Below, piece after piece: positions 11,487-22,960 of a stretch of DNA of 64,000 nt (positions are counted from its first letter, which is position 1; every line of letters starts with the position of its first letter). This stretch comes from Lasioglossum baleicum (Eukaryota; Arthropoda; Insecta; Hymenoptera; Halictidae): NCBI RefSeq assembly GCF_051020765.1, contig NC_134929.1, positions 16,584,635 through 16,648,634 on the forward strand. Direction: 5' to 3'. Position numbers and translations under genes: made by a program. The notes below the pieces were generated by a model. That model was not told where the DNA came from. It saw only the letters and a program-made list of their open reading frames with translations, and did no database searches.

Positions 11487-11870
11487 AAGTTTCGATCCTG
11501 TAGGATCAATGGTTCAGGAGTTATGCTTGCTTAAAGTTGAGCAATCTGCAGTGTTTTTGACAGGTAAGGGCGCCGCCATATTGGTTTGCAGTGACGACCG
11601 CGAGCTGCTTACCGAGCAGAACCGTCGGTCCTTGCCCTCTCGACCAACTCGGTAAGCGGCGTGCGACCGTCACTACCAATATGGCGGCGCCCTTACCTGT
11701 CAAAAACACTGCAGATTGCTCAACTTTCAGCAAGCATAACTCTTGAACCATTGATCCTACAGGATCGAAACTTCGATCTGCAGTCGCCACGGGTACAAAT
11801 CTACTGGACTACATACCAAACACATTATAATTTATAGGAGAAAAATTTTGAGACCGGTAAAGTAAAGAGC
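11487..11870. mobile_element. Family E foldback element, copy 1 (left arm truncated)
   Basis: Nearly 100 bp of the left arm (11487-11585) recurs inverted at 11675-11774 with very few changes. The arms are separated by a GC-rich core. Each arm carries AAAGTTGAGCAATCTGCAG, GACAGGTAAGGGCGCC and, at the inner edge, GCCGCCATATTGG (11572-11584; inverted 11676-11688). The right arm runs on to about 11868 through TAATTTATAGGAGAAA and ACCGGTAAAGTAAAG. The same outer sequence occurs in both arms of copy 2 (45825-46297), so copy 1 has lost its outer left arm. Both strands read the same short peptide across the arms. There is no transposase. Confidence 0.85.
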
Positions 11871-11879
11871 GCCGTGACA

Positions 11880-12240
11880 ATTTTTATATTTTTACTGAAA
11901 TGATGTATTATAACTAGACAATATGGTATGCATTTATGACAAAAATGAGCAGGTCATATATAATATAAGGGAAAGATTAAGGGCCATTGGATTTTATGCA
12001 TTTATGCCAACAACGAATAGTTTAAATTATTAGAAGAGGTATTAATAGAAGAGGTATATATAATCTAATATAATATTATACTCCTATTACACAAGATTAA
12101 AAGAAGAAATTTCCAATTGTCTCTTGTCTCATCCAACAGAAACAGAAAATAGCTAGATTTTAGCTATTAAATCTAGCTTAATAGCTAGATCTTCTCGGAT
12201 TCTACGAATCCGCGGACACCGCTAATTCGTCTACTAATTA
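11880..12240. other. AT-rich spacer with family C-like fragments and a small stem
   Basis: TATGCATTTATGACAAAAAT near 11930 and GATTTTATGCATTTATGCC near 11990 look like eroded inner parts of family C right ends. AGCTAGATTT / AAATCTAGCT near 12151-12178 forms a small hairpin, and the TAGCTAGAT word is repeated just after. Confidence 0.35.
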
Positions 12241-12780
12241 CCAATTCAGTAGCGAAACCGGCGAATCGCTCCCGAGGCGCAATAGACGATTTTAATTGGG
12301 AAGTGGAATGAAACAACCGCTGAAAATACACTCGAAGATAAAGTGTTGATCATTAAAGTCGGTTGGGAAAGCGTAGTCTGCTTGCGTGGGTGGAAAACGA
12401 GAAAGGTCATTTCGGTGACGAGCCGGAATGATTTCAGAGGATCGTTGTCGTAGTCGTCGTCGTCGGCGGCGTTCGCGATCGACGAGCCGAGCCGCCTAGA
12501 GCGTAGTCTGATAAAGCGTCTATTTTTGCGAGCGTGCAGGCCGCCTCTGCGCGGTGCAGCGCCGCTCTGCGTGAAGAGGGTCGTGCCACAATGCATGCTG
12601 ACCCATATTCGGGTCGTTGCTATTTCAGATCCATCCTTTCCATAGAGGAAGGTCGTCGGACTACGTGGCTCTGAGTCGTTATGTAACGCTGGCTTGTTTT
12701 TAACGCCCGCCTCGAAAACATGCGATCCTCTCCGCACGGAATAGACACCATTTTTCTCTCCCTTCCGAAACCCTTACCGG
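12240..12780. other. GC-rich island, no gene assigned
   Basis: A CpG-rich island with a minus-strand frame of 163 codons (12246-12737). Its translation includes a short Asp run from a GTCGTCGTC tract, and no family motif is visible. A coding role is possible but unsupported. Confidence 0.3.
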
Positions 12781-14120
12781 TCGTCGATTTATCGATCAAT
12801 TAGAAACCGCGGAAATCGGCTTATCGATCGATCGAACGAGAAAATTATTCGATCAGTGAAGTCATACATCAAATAATGTCACTTTTCATGGATTTTCGAT
12901 TCTCTAAAAATCATCAAATTTCGTTTTAGAACTCGAAGATTCATTATTCATTTTCTTCTAAGATAATTTTGAAACGTTTCGGAATTTTGCAAATCTTTTT
13001 TATGACTAAATCTACCATAGATGGTTGATGATTAAACCTTCTTCAGGGAGGATCTGTTTTTAGCGATTTTATTAAACAAAGATGAGGTAAGTAAATGATT
13101 TATATGGAAGCAAAAATTTTAAAAAATTTGAAGAACTGTATTATCGTTTATGTAATGCACATTTCCAGTGCAAATACTATAAATACAGACAGATCCGTAG
13201 TGTAGCCGTGTTCATGGAGCTTTTGTGATAAAAGTCCAGATAAGAATGTGTCAACAATAATAGTAACGTAGTTATGAAAAGTAGGTCTGCGATAAAGAGA
13301 ATGAGAAACGTGACAATAACTGAAATTGAAACTGGCGGTATAAAAATATTACATATACGTCGTGTGTGCCGGAAATGAGAAGCAAAAATGTGAGCGGAGA
13401 GACAAAGGCGCATTGTTTCGTATGATTTGTGAAGATTACAGTGGAACATCTAAAAAGTGTGTGAATAAAAACGCTGATAATAGAAATCCAGGGAAAGTAA
13501 TAAATAAATGAAACTGCATAGAGAGAGGAGAATGAAATTGTGTGTAGTACACGGTACACCTCTTCAGGAACATATCGATTACCAGTTGTTTGACGAAGGG
13601 AATGTTAAACTCTGTTTAAAATCATTGTCATAGAAACTCGTTTAATACGATTATGTGTGTTTGATTGTGTTATAAATATTGATTGGATACCTTAAAGCTT
13701 TCACAAATATTTATACTTTGTGAGATGTTTATCATTAAAAAAACCATTTTTTTTTATAAATCTTCAAATCATATATTAATATGAAAATTTCAAGTGCTAC
13801 GAAATTATTACTCATTTTTACTACGACTATTAGGCTAGTAGCAAAAATATTAAAAAGCCTAGTTAAGTCAACTAATCTGTTAGGTCAGTATCAGTCGAAT
13901 TATCTGTTATAATTACTTTTATCACGAGTAATCTGTTAGGTCAGTGTCAAAAATATTAAAAAAGCTAAATTACAATTCAGTGCAATAAAAATGCATTGTA
14001 TTGCAACTAATAAAATTTTGTCAGTAAATAAACTAAGGTGCATTTTTCAATTTTCACTGAGAGGGATATTTGTCTCACGCGAGCGATCAATTTTTTGGAA
14101 GTGTTCCAACAAATAATGCA
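12780..14120. other. AT-rich spacer with a degenerate local duplication
   Basis: AAAAATATTAAAAA-GC phrases and ATCTGTTAGGTCAGT each occur twice within 13840-13965, spaced by 50 to 105 bp. This suggests an old local duplication. No gene was found. Confidence 0.35.
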
Positions 14121-14730
14121 ATTTTTTAGTTTTAACATTCGCGCGAGACTCGCCCCTGTTTCGCCGATTTCCGTTCGTTTACATTAATCACGCGGAACAT
14201 TGGAACGTTCACCGGTTCGCGGGGTATCATGAATTGAACGGGGTGTTTCGGTGGGAACGTTGTTTCGCCTCGAATGATGAATAAAACAGAGGCAACACTT
14301 TCTCGCAGATGCGTTTTAAATTTAATACGACGAGTGGCCACACCATGCTAAATTGAACCGATCTGCCCTCTCTCTCTATCCGTCGACACGGCTCCGTCGT
14401 TTGTGGATGGTGTTGTTCGGTAACCGGTAGTTCGATCCGGAATCACTTCTACCGTAGAACAGGAACAGAAAAAATAAAATAAAATAGCTCGGTGTGGAGC
14501 TACATTTTCAGAGGAATCGAATTCGAGAACGTATCAGACACGCGATGCGGTTGGTTAACTATCTATTATTTAAGCTTCTCGTTGCCGATGATGTTCGTAT
14601 TATCTGCTTCTAATCGATTTTACTATCTCAAGGAAAACCTGTGGTAAATATTTGTAAGTGTAACACAACTAGAAATGCTTGGAAATAGAGTGTTGTCCAT
14701 GCACATACGAGCATATCTACTCAAACTTTT
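14120..14730. other. Balanced spacer, nothing recognised
   Basis: Moderate GC and CpG content to about 14560, then AT-rich. A 69-codon minus frame (14132-14341) has no recognisable domain. Confidence 0.3.
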
Positions 14731-14732
14731 GA

Positions 14733-15583
14733 GATTTAAATACTGTGGAAAATTTATATAATTTTATATCACTAATTTGGACATTTTACGCCAATTTATC
14801 CGATTTCTCCTATTCATCTCGTTAGTTTTGTGAACTTTAATTGACAAAGTGACTTCTACAAATTTAAAAATTTTGTGGAAAATTTATATAATTTTATATA
14901 ACTAATTTGAACATTTCATTTGAAATTTTTGTTAGCAAACTGTGATTATTTGCTCCGATTTGTTTCGTCAATTTTGTCAACTTTAATTAACGAAGTGACT
15001 TCTTTAAATTTAAATTCTGTGGAAAATTTATAGAATTTTATTTCACTAGTTTGGACATTTCATTTGAAATTTTTGTTGGCAAATTGTGGTTACTTCCATC
15101 GATTTGTCTCGTCAGTTTTGCGAACTTCAATTGACAAAAAGTGACTTTTTGACGTTCAAATTCTCTGGAAAGTTTTTATAATTTCACATAGCTAACTGGA
15201 TTTTTTATTTGAGATTTTTATTAGCAAACTGCGGTAAGTTCCTTCGATTTATCTCGTCAGTTTTGTGAACTTTAATTGACAAAATGACTTCTTGAAATTT
15301 AAATTCCGTGGAAAATTTATATAATTTTATACAACTAATTTGGACATTTCATTTGAAATTTTTGTTAGCAAACTGTGGTTATTCCCTCCGATTTGTCTCG
15401 TCAGTTCTGAGAACTTCAATTGACAAAATGACTTCTTGAAATTTAAATTCCGTGGAAAATTTATATAATTTTATACAACTAATTTGGACATTTCATTTGA
15501 AATTTTTATTAGCAAACTGTGTTATTTCCTCCGATTTGTCTCGTCAGTTCTGAGAACTTCAATTGACAAAGTGACTTTTATCA
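14733..15583. repeat. Tandem repeat, about 144-bp unit, six copies
   Basis: GTGGAAAATTTATA (or a close variant) starts units at about 14745, 14875, 15019, 15165, 15308 and 15452, giving spacings of 130, 144, 146, 143 and 144. Each unit continues with a CTAATTTGGACATTTCATTT block, a TTAGCAAACTG block, a CGATTTGTCTCGTCAGTT block and AATTGACAAAGTGACTT. The last two full units are the most alike. AT-rich and non-coding. Confidence 0.9.
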
Positions 15584-15589
15584 AAATTC

Positions 15590-16490
15590 GATGTACACGA
15601 TTTTGGCAACGTATTGCAGTTGCATTAATTTTCTTTCAATTTGCTAAATGCAGCTTCAATTGAATATTGTTCTGTAGTGGGAAGTTCGACCGAATCCCGA
15701 TAATTTCACTAATTAATACCCGCAAACGGCCGTGACTGGTGCTCGAACCTCTTACACAAGACCGTGTCTGATCAATCACGACTTGTACTACTAGCTGTCG
15801 AAATTTGCGATTCGGAAACATGCGGCAGCTGTGCGGAATCTTTAGGAAATAACAAGATACCGACTGTCGCAATACGTTTTAATAATAACATATTACATTC
15901 AGAATTTTGCATGTCAATATTTATTCATTATCGTATTCATTATTGCAAATTAAAAACTATTTGTTCAGTACTGTAAAAGTTAAACATTTTAAATACTATT
16001 CTAACTTTTGTTGTGAATTTTATATAAATAAAAAATATAAATTCTGATGTATTTTTTAATTGTATATTGGTTGGTGTATTTCGTTTTCACATAAACTTTC
16101 TGAAGTCCATTTTTTAAAATTCTGTGTAAGAGAAAAAATGCTTAAAAAATTACTTCTGAACAAAGTAAAGGAAAAACAGCATTAGTTGCCTTTAAGATGA
16201 ATTGTTGGAATGTTACACATTTGACGAGAAAAATTGTAATAAATTAATCTTTAGATTTCTTTGAAACTGGACATGACTTAAATACATGCATGAAACAATT
16301 TTCAAAAATTTTATTTAATAATAAACAATTCCACGACATATCTTAAAAATAGAGAATAGAGGCAAAGAAATTATTGCAATAAAAATTTGATAATTGCTCT
16401 ATCTATTATTGTAAATTTTCCAGTCTTCTTTAAACAACCAAAGTTCCCGGTATCTATCTCATTTCCCAGAATGATTATCGCCTAATCCTT
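15590..16490. other. AT-rich spacer, nothing recognised
   Basis: Balanced to about 15850, then strongly AT-rich. Only short frames of up to 78 codons, with no motif. Confidence 0.3.
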
Positions 16491-17110
16491 CAACTTTCAC
16501 CGAGGTTTCAGTCGCGATTCTTCGGTTGGATCGTATAGATCGGTGACGATGATCGATAGGGGGCTCTCTGGTCAACAAATTTCACGGTCCGCCGAACAAT
16601 CCTCGCCGCGCGCGGCGTCGATTATGCCGATACACGGTTGCGATAAGATGTGCTCGGCCAGGTCTCGGCGTTGGTCTCACCTTGAACGCGGAACCTTAAA
16701 GACCATAATCGAGGAAAACTCGTTTGTCGCGCGACGAAGGCGGCTCGCCGCCGCTCGCTCGGAGAAGCATTTAACGAAGCAAGCTGTGCGCGCGGCGAGG
16801 CTGAGTCCCTGGCAGCCTCGACGACGACGACAGTCCTCGAGACTTTTAACCCGGCATATGAAATGCCGTTTGCTTTTTGCTCGCTGACGTAACCGTGGAA
16901 CTGGAGCAAAAAGCGAATTGCGTTTTAATTGTGTAATTAGCATGCTGCACGCGGGGCGAAGGGACGTGGGACGAGGGACGAATTTCCGCGCTATCGGCGC
17001 CGAACACGCCTGAAAAAATAGGCTGGATCGCAGAGGCGGACGTTTTGGTCGAATTACGTCAGTCGACGAGCACGAACGTTTTCATTCGGTGGGGAACCGA
17101 ATTTCGAATC
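16490..17110. other. CpG-rich island, no gene assigned
   Basis: A compact CpG-rich island. Frames of 114 (plus), 95 and 88 (minus) codons overlap the same bases and are Arg/Ala/Ser-rich, which favours a compositional origin. Confidence 0.35.
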
Positions 17111-17311
17111 GGATGTACAGACTGTCTTGAGAGACTTTCAGCAAACACCACCCAACACGTCAAAAAGGATCGGATAATCTCTTTTCGACCCAAGCGCCTC
17201 AATATTTTCTTGTAGAAAAAGTAAATAAGTGACCTTGCAATCCTTGAAACACCTCTACGTCCTAATAAAATGTTGTTGAACAACCGGAAACAAGTCAAGT
17301 CAATTCGAACC

Positions 17312-17744
17312 AACAAAAACATTCTGTAAACAGGAGTCAAGTTCCTATGGCCGTAAAAAGTTGTGAGATCAAACAAAATACGGCCAAGTTCGTTAGCTTA
17401 GAAATACCTCTTGCAATACTGAAAAAAGCGTTTGTCAAAATTAGTTTAAAAGAACGCTATTTAATTTTTAAAGAGTTACATGGAGGGCTAAATTATTCAA
17501 ACTTGGCCGCTACCTTTTATGGCCATTGGTTTAAAAAGTAATGGCCAAGTTTGAATAATTTATCCCTAAATGTAACTCTTTAAAAATTAAATAGCGTGCT
17601 TTTAAACTAATTTTTACAAAAGCTTTTTTCAGTATTGCAAGTATTGCAGTATTTCTAAGCTAAGGAACTTGGCCGTATTTTGTTTGATCTCACAACTTTT
17701 TACGGCCATAGGAACTTGGCTCCTGTTTACAGGATGTTTCTGTT
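17312..17744. mobile_element. Family J foldback element (arms about 200 bp)
   Basis: The left arm begins AACAAAAACATTCTGTAAAC and the right arm ends with the inverse, GTTTACAGGATGTTTCTGTT. The arms stay paired almost to the centre near 17525: TCCTATGGCCGTAAAAAGTT, the AAATACGGCCAAGTTC and TTAAAAGAACGCTATTTAA blocks all recur inverted. Only a few bases separate the arms. The right arm has a short AAGTATTGC duplication. The plus strand is open for 64 codons over the left arm, but no transposase similarity is seen. No second copy was found. Confidence 0.85.
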
Positions 17745-18019
17745 GTGATTTCATGAATTTTTATTGAAATTTCATCAATTATCAAGTAGGTATCAAAGAA
17801 AAAAGTCCTTTCCTAATCTGCAAGACAAAAACCAAATTCAATGAAGATTAACACTCTGCCGGCGACGCTCGGACCGTTTGCCCCCCGCCGCTTTAGACGA
17901 TGCACGGTGCACTTTCTTTTGTTTACGTTAGAGCGATTGACTTTTTCATCATTATTTGTTGCGACTCCGAAGCTAATAAAACGTACACTTATGTATGTTA
18001 TGCTGCTATGCTCTATCCT

Positions 18020-18420
18020 ACGTACCTATTTCGTAATGTTTTTTTTTCAATGCAACCCCTCCAAAGTATAAAATTTCAAAGATTGATAATTATTCCTTTG
18101 AGTGTTTGTTATGGTGGACCCATGTACCAAATTTCAAGCTTGTAGGTCAATTGGAAGTACCCAAAAGGTTTTGATGATCTGTCAGTCAGTCTGTCAGTGA
18201 CAAAAGCGATTTTTGAGGTCCTATATCTCGGAACCTACTAATGTTGGAAGATCAATGTTTTGTCAATATTGAGACATGATAGCATTTAACAAGTGTGCGA
18301 AATTATATCTCTCCATCTGCCCCCAATGCCGAGTTAAAAGGCTCTAAAAAACGGCTAACAATAAGTTGTTTCGTGTACAAGGAGGTAGTGCGAGAACTTG
18401 GCTGGTGCACTACCGTGCAC
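18020..18420. repeat. Possible dispersed repeat with TCAG/TCTG core
   Basis: A CTGTCAGTCAGTCTGTCAGT run near 18180 is flanked by CAAATTTCAAGCTTGTAGG on the left and CCTATATCTCGGAACCTAC on the right. The left flank read in reverse resembles AGAGACTTGAAACTTTAAAC beside the TCTG run at 28140-28170. This suggests two diverged copies of one unknown element. The boundaries are not visible. Confidence 0.35.
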
Positions 18421-18690
18421 CTAGATCCGCGAGATCAACAGGGTATTGTACCTGCTGAAGGATCCCGATCTGTCGAAGAAGAAGAGTAGCCGCAATGAAC
18501 GGTAATATCAGTATTCATCGAAGAAACGCAGCTATTCTAAACTCCACCCGCATCAGAAACGTTGAAATAGACGAAGAAAAGAGAGACGGAGGAAGAGTGA
18601 ACGGATAAGAGTCTCGCGTCGGAAAAGAGCAGGAAAGACAAAACGGTTGAGGCGTGGTAGAACGAGCGTTGAGGGAGAAGTGAGGAAGAG

Positions 18691-18753
18691 AGGTGGAGAA
18701 GGAGGTGGCGGAGGAGGAGGAGGAGGAGGAGGAGGACGAGGTGGAGGAGGAGG
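18691..18753. repeat. (GGA)n microsatellite
   Basis: At least eight uninterrupted AGG units inside a longer degenerate GGA tract. On the minus strand it encodes a Ser or Leu run. Confidence 0.85.
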
Positions 18754-19465
18754 CGATCATTAGTCGTTCGACCCTCGCGGGGGTCCAGTGTCGTCGCATC
18801 CGCTGCACTTTCTCTCCCGCCGCTGTAGCGGTGCATTCGCGGCAGGGTGTAGGTTACGTGTCATAAAACGTCGCCGGGGAATTCCCCACCTGGAATGCAC
18901 CTCGTCGAATGCACCTCGTCCGGCCCCACCGCGTGGCCGGTCGGTCTTCTCCCTCCGCCGGTCACCGACTCGGTGGTTGCACCTCGTACTCCCCTCCCCT
19001 CCGTTAGCCCCACCAACCGTCGAGCATCCCCACCAGGCAAGCGTTCATTTCCCCTTTATCCTTGTTCACCTTCCGTCCCCCACTCCGGGGGCCGCGTGTC
19101 ATCCCCGCCACCGCGGGCCAGCCACCACCAACCATCCACCGGCTCTCCATTCGACCTGTCTTCCCCCACCCCGGGCCCCCCATCCTTGGCCGTCTCTCGC
19201 GCGTTCGCATGAATCAGAGGGTGGTCTGGCTTGGTGCGCACGCGCGAAAATAGTAAACACTCCCTGGCTGCGCACTGCGACTCGCGTTGAGGCAGGTCCG
19301 GGCCGAAGACCCGAGCGACAGCATCACCGCTGCTACCAGCAACACCGCCGCTATAACCAACTACGACCATACTCTTCACTCGACGGTGTGTGCCACCGGG
19401 AGTAGGAAGAAGGGCACGCTGGAAGAGAAGGTGAGAGGGTGGTAGGGAGAGCGAGAGCAAGCAAC

Positions 19466-19482
19466 AGAGAGAGAGAGAGAGA
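19466..19482. repeat. (GA)n microsatellite
   Basis: A short GAGAGA run within the GC-rich island. Confidence 0.7.
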
Positions 19483-19747
19483 AGAATATAGTGGTTGGGT
19501 GGGCAGCTCGATACCGGTCTGGGTTCAATGCACACCGCTCACCCACCCTTCCCACCCCCTTCAACCCCTACCCCACGAACAGCCAAGCTCTTCCTACTAC
19601 TCTTTCAACCCCTTCAACCGCCCCGCGGATCATACACTCCTCCGCATCGTTGAGTCTTGCTCCTCCCTTCCCCTCTCGCGCTCCCTTCGCTACTGCCACA
19701 CACCGGTTCGAGGGCTTTCTCTTTTTTACTCGATCTGTCCTTGCCTG

Positions 19748-19781
19748 TCCTCCCTCCCTCCCTCCCTCCCTCCCTCCCTCT
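19748..19781. repeat. (CCCT)n microsatellite
   Basis: About eight CCCT units in a row in the pyrimidine-rich part of the island. Confidence 0.85.
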
Positions 19782-20574
19782 TCCACGTCCTTCTCTTCAT
19801 CTTGCTCCTCCTCGTTCTAACTTATACCACTTCCGCCTCCTTTCTTCACCCTCCGACGGGCAAGTTCGAGGAGAGGAGCAGACCCGCCGCGGTGGGAAGA
19901 TGTTTTCTATCGCACAGAAAAGAGGACAGCTTGCGGATGGTCAGGGTACGAGATCGCCCGACGCTCTCCTATCGTGGCCCGCTGCCGCACCACGCCACGG
20001 CCAAACCGTTCCCAGGTTTTTGCCGAACGCAGCTATGGCGAGTTCACAGGGTACAACGATACCCGAACGGTTTACTGGCTCTCGGGCCCTTTCAGGCCGA
20101 GGTCGACCCCCCAACGTTTGCTCAGTTTTCGAACGAAATCGTAGAACCTTTGAAATGTAGACATTGAATCATTTTCAATCCTTCTACAGTTTCTAACAGA
20201 TTGTCTCGTGTCGAAACCATTTGGATTTTAGATTGAATTTTATCACGTTTTTTAAACACACGAACAACTCTGTTTAGAAACGTTATTTTCACGAATGGAA
20301 AGGAATTCGACATATTTAATTTGCCGTTTGTTACTTGCAGTTCCGTGAAGTTCGCGGACTCCGCGAGCTCCACAGAATTTCAACGAGCATTACTGCTTCA
20401 GTAGAGAATGTCGTTAATGACCAGACAAATGACCGACGAGGGTTAGGAAAGAGTGCAAGGTAAAGAATGAATGAAATGTTCCGAGAGGATAGAGGCCTGT
20501 TAAAGTTACCCAACAGGACATTTTCTCTTTTCGTTAGCTCGCGTATGTACACTGTTAAACAATTTATTTTGATT

Positions 20575-20778
20575 TTAACACTAAACCTACCGAGCACTGA
20601 AAGCGATTAAATTTTTTTTCATCTGATAAAAATGACAAGGCTCTATTTATTTAGATATTACTTGGATAAATAAATTTATCGAATCAATTTCCATGTAGGC
20701 AACGTCATCGTTTCAATAATTATAAAATTAAAAATCTAAGGCCGGTTATTTGACCGGCAGTGGTAGGTTTAGTGTTAA
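20575..20778 (+). mobile_element. Family A TTAA-type MITE, copy 2 (best preserved)
   Basis: TTAA at both edges (20575-20578 and 20775-20778) encloses inverted ends CACTAAACCTACCG and TGGTAGGTTTAGTG. Inside are AATGACAAGGCTC, a GGATAAATAAATTTATCG block and, near the right end, the inverted pair CCGGTTATTTGACCGG. Its 204 bp is a good reference length for the family. No open frame of note. Confidence 0.9.
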
Positions 20779-20779
20779 T

Positions 20780-22960
20780 ATTGCATTATGTGGGAAAATT
20801 GCGTTATTCTTCGCATGAAATAATACAGGTGCAATTTTCTAGAAAATTAAAAAATGTTGAAACTGGAGGGGGTAACTACCCTTACAATATAAATTCCATT
20901 TAATATTTAAAAAAATGCAAACAAACAAAACATACAAAATAAATAATAAATGGTACTAAATTTTCATTTTTGAGCAACCAGGTAAAATTGTTAACTGTAT
21001 AAGGAGGCTCGACACGGAATTCGTAAAGATGTTTCGACACGACCTGATGCTTCGTCAATCGCAAGCAGGGGACTGTCTATTTTATTTTAACGAAATCACA
21101 ACGTAAAACATACATTTCTTAACAAAACATTAACGCGACATGCAAATCAATAATAACATATATAACACGTAAATCGATAATAACATGTATAACACTTAAA
21201 CATATGTCATGGCATGCACACTCACACTCAGTCATATGACATGCACACTTACATCATTCTTACAACAGCTTACAACTGTGTAGTTGTAATTAGAACATCA
21301 TTTCATAGAAATCGGTTAAAAAATATTTAAAGAAATGGTTGTGCGAAGATTTTGGTTTTAACCATCCGAAAATCGAACGACCTCAATCAGATGTGGCGCG
21401 ACGACGCTTGTGGAAAACGTTTCGTCGAAATTTTCACGTGCGCGTTTGTCGCCGTTTGTAAATCCTCTTAGCGGTTTCAGACACAGAACCGTGGAAGATA
21501 CACGCAAAAGAATCAACAACGTTGCGTTTCTCCTCGTCGCAGGGGGCATCTATCGGCTCCTGACTCCGTGAAATCTTGTTTCACGGTAGATCACGTAATA
21601 GCGCTTTATGGAAACGGAGCCAAAGGGGGACGAGTATGTTTTATGCTGCCCCCGTGAATAGGTGAATCGGAAGTAAATAAGAGAGGGTATGCCGATGCTA
21701 GCGGGGTGCATTTCATTTGGTAATTCGAGGTACGGTACTCTTTCCACTGCACATTCGACAGGGTGTTGCGAATTTTCGCTGAATCCCTTCGCACTTTTAT
21801 TTTCTGGCAAGTATCGCAGAATTTCTGAACGATCCTCTCCTGAACAAACATTTTATGTTTCACTGTTGCGTGTCCCGTATGAAAATTATGTTTTCAACTA
21901 GACTGCGAATTTTATTTTTGACAGAAACAAATAGATCGAATGCACAGTATTTTGTTATGTTATTGTCAACTGAACAGTTATTTATTTACTTCGAGACAGA
22001 ATGCGTTGCACGAATCAAATTCATGTGCTAATTGTATGATTGGTTGTGCAATCAATAAATATGCTTCTGTAATTATTTTCGTAGTATATTTGAGCTGATT
22101 TGATGTTACATAATATGCTAATCAATTTTCATTTGGTTCACCCGCGAAATCTTTTAATTAGCCTTTGCCCGTTACACACTAATGAAAAAGCAGAATATAA
22201 ATATATTATTATAATATTGACATGAGACACCAGTTTTTTATTTAAAATTCTCCTGGTACCGAATATCGTTAAATCTTACGAAACGAACAAAATTTTTATT
22301 CATCAACGGGTCTCGCGTTTCGAAGATTAATTGAAAGTAATTACGCAACTAATTGGAAAAATTCTACTCCGCTCTGTAATAACAGTACGGTTACGTAACG
22401 AAATTGAGGATGAGTAGAGCTTTTATGGATATACATATTATTTGAATATTTTTACACGGTGGTCACAAAAAAATGCAAATTTATGCAGTACCATATTTGA
22501 AGTTACTCAAAAATTGAAAAAAATATTGTGAAAAAAATCGACTGCAGATGAACGAAATGCTTCGACGCAGAATTTGCAGACATTACACTGCAATATCGAG
22601 GATTGTAAAAGTATTTAAAAAAGCATAATTACGCAAACTTCACTATGGTTATGTTCCATCAATTCTCATCAGTTCCATCTACACACAATGTGCAGAAAAT
22701 TCATAATTAATTAATTGATATAATAGCATTAAAGAACAACTTCCCTAACACAAAGATAAAAAACATTTGAGAATTCCGAGACATAACAAGCAACCGGTTA
22801 AGCCAATTAAAGAGAGTAACAAATTCCAGGTTGGTTCTCGTGAGTGTTTATCGACAGAACGAATTTTTATTTCGCATAGAGCGCTAGATAACAAATATAA
22901 GCACTGGCATCTCTGGACGAAGAACGAGCTTGCTTTCTGACAATGTGTCTCATTTTCCAA
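20780..22960. other. Mostly AT-rich spacer, no gene found
   Basis: AT-rich except for a balanced block at 21360-21830. Around 21110-21260 short words (AATAATAACAT, CATATGACATGCACAC) recur two or three times, so local duplication is likely. Frames of up to 88 codons without motif. Confidence 0.35.

Larger units (their letters stand above)
18380..20150. other. Largest GC-rich island, possible first exon region
   Basis: About 1.8 kb of GC- and CpG-rich, strand-asymmetric DNA: purine-rich to 18760, then pyrimidine-rich. Long frames (205, 242 and 167 codons plus; 159 minus) overlap in several phases and are Pro/Ser/His-rich, so I do not call any a gene. AAG followed by GTGAGAGG at 19431 is a strong splice-donor match and could end a 5' untranslated exon. 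No conserved peptide lies upstream of it. Confidence 0.4.

Noticed and set aside
19439..20167. 242-codon open frame
   Set aside because: Runs through (CCCT)n and CT-rich DNA, with three or more overlapping frames. No conserved residue pattern.
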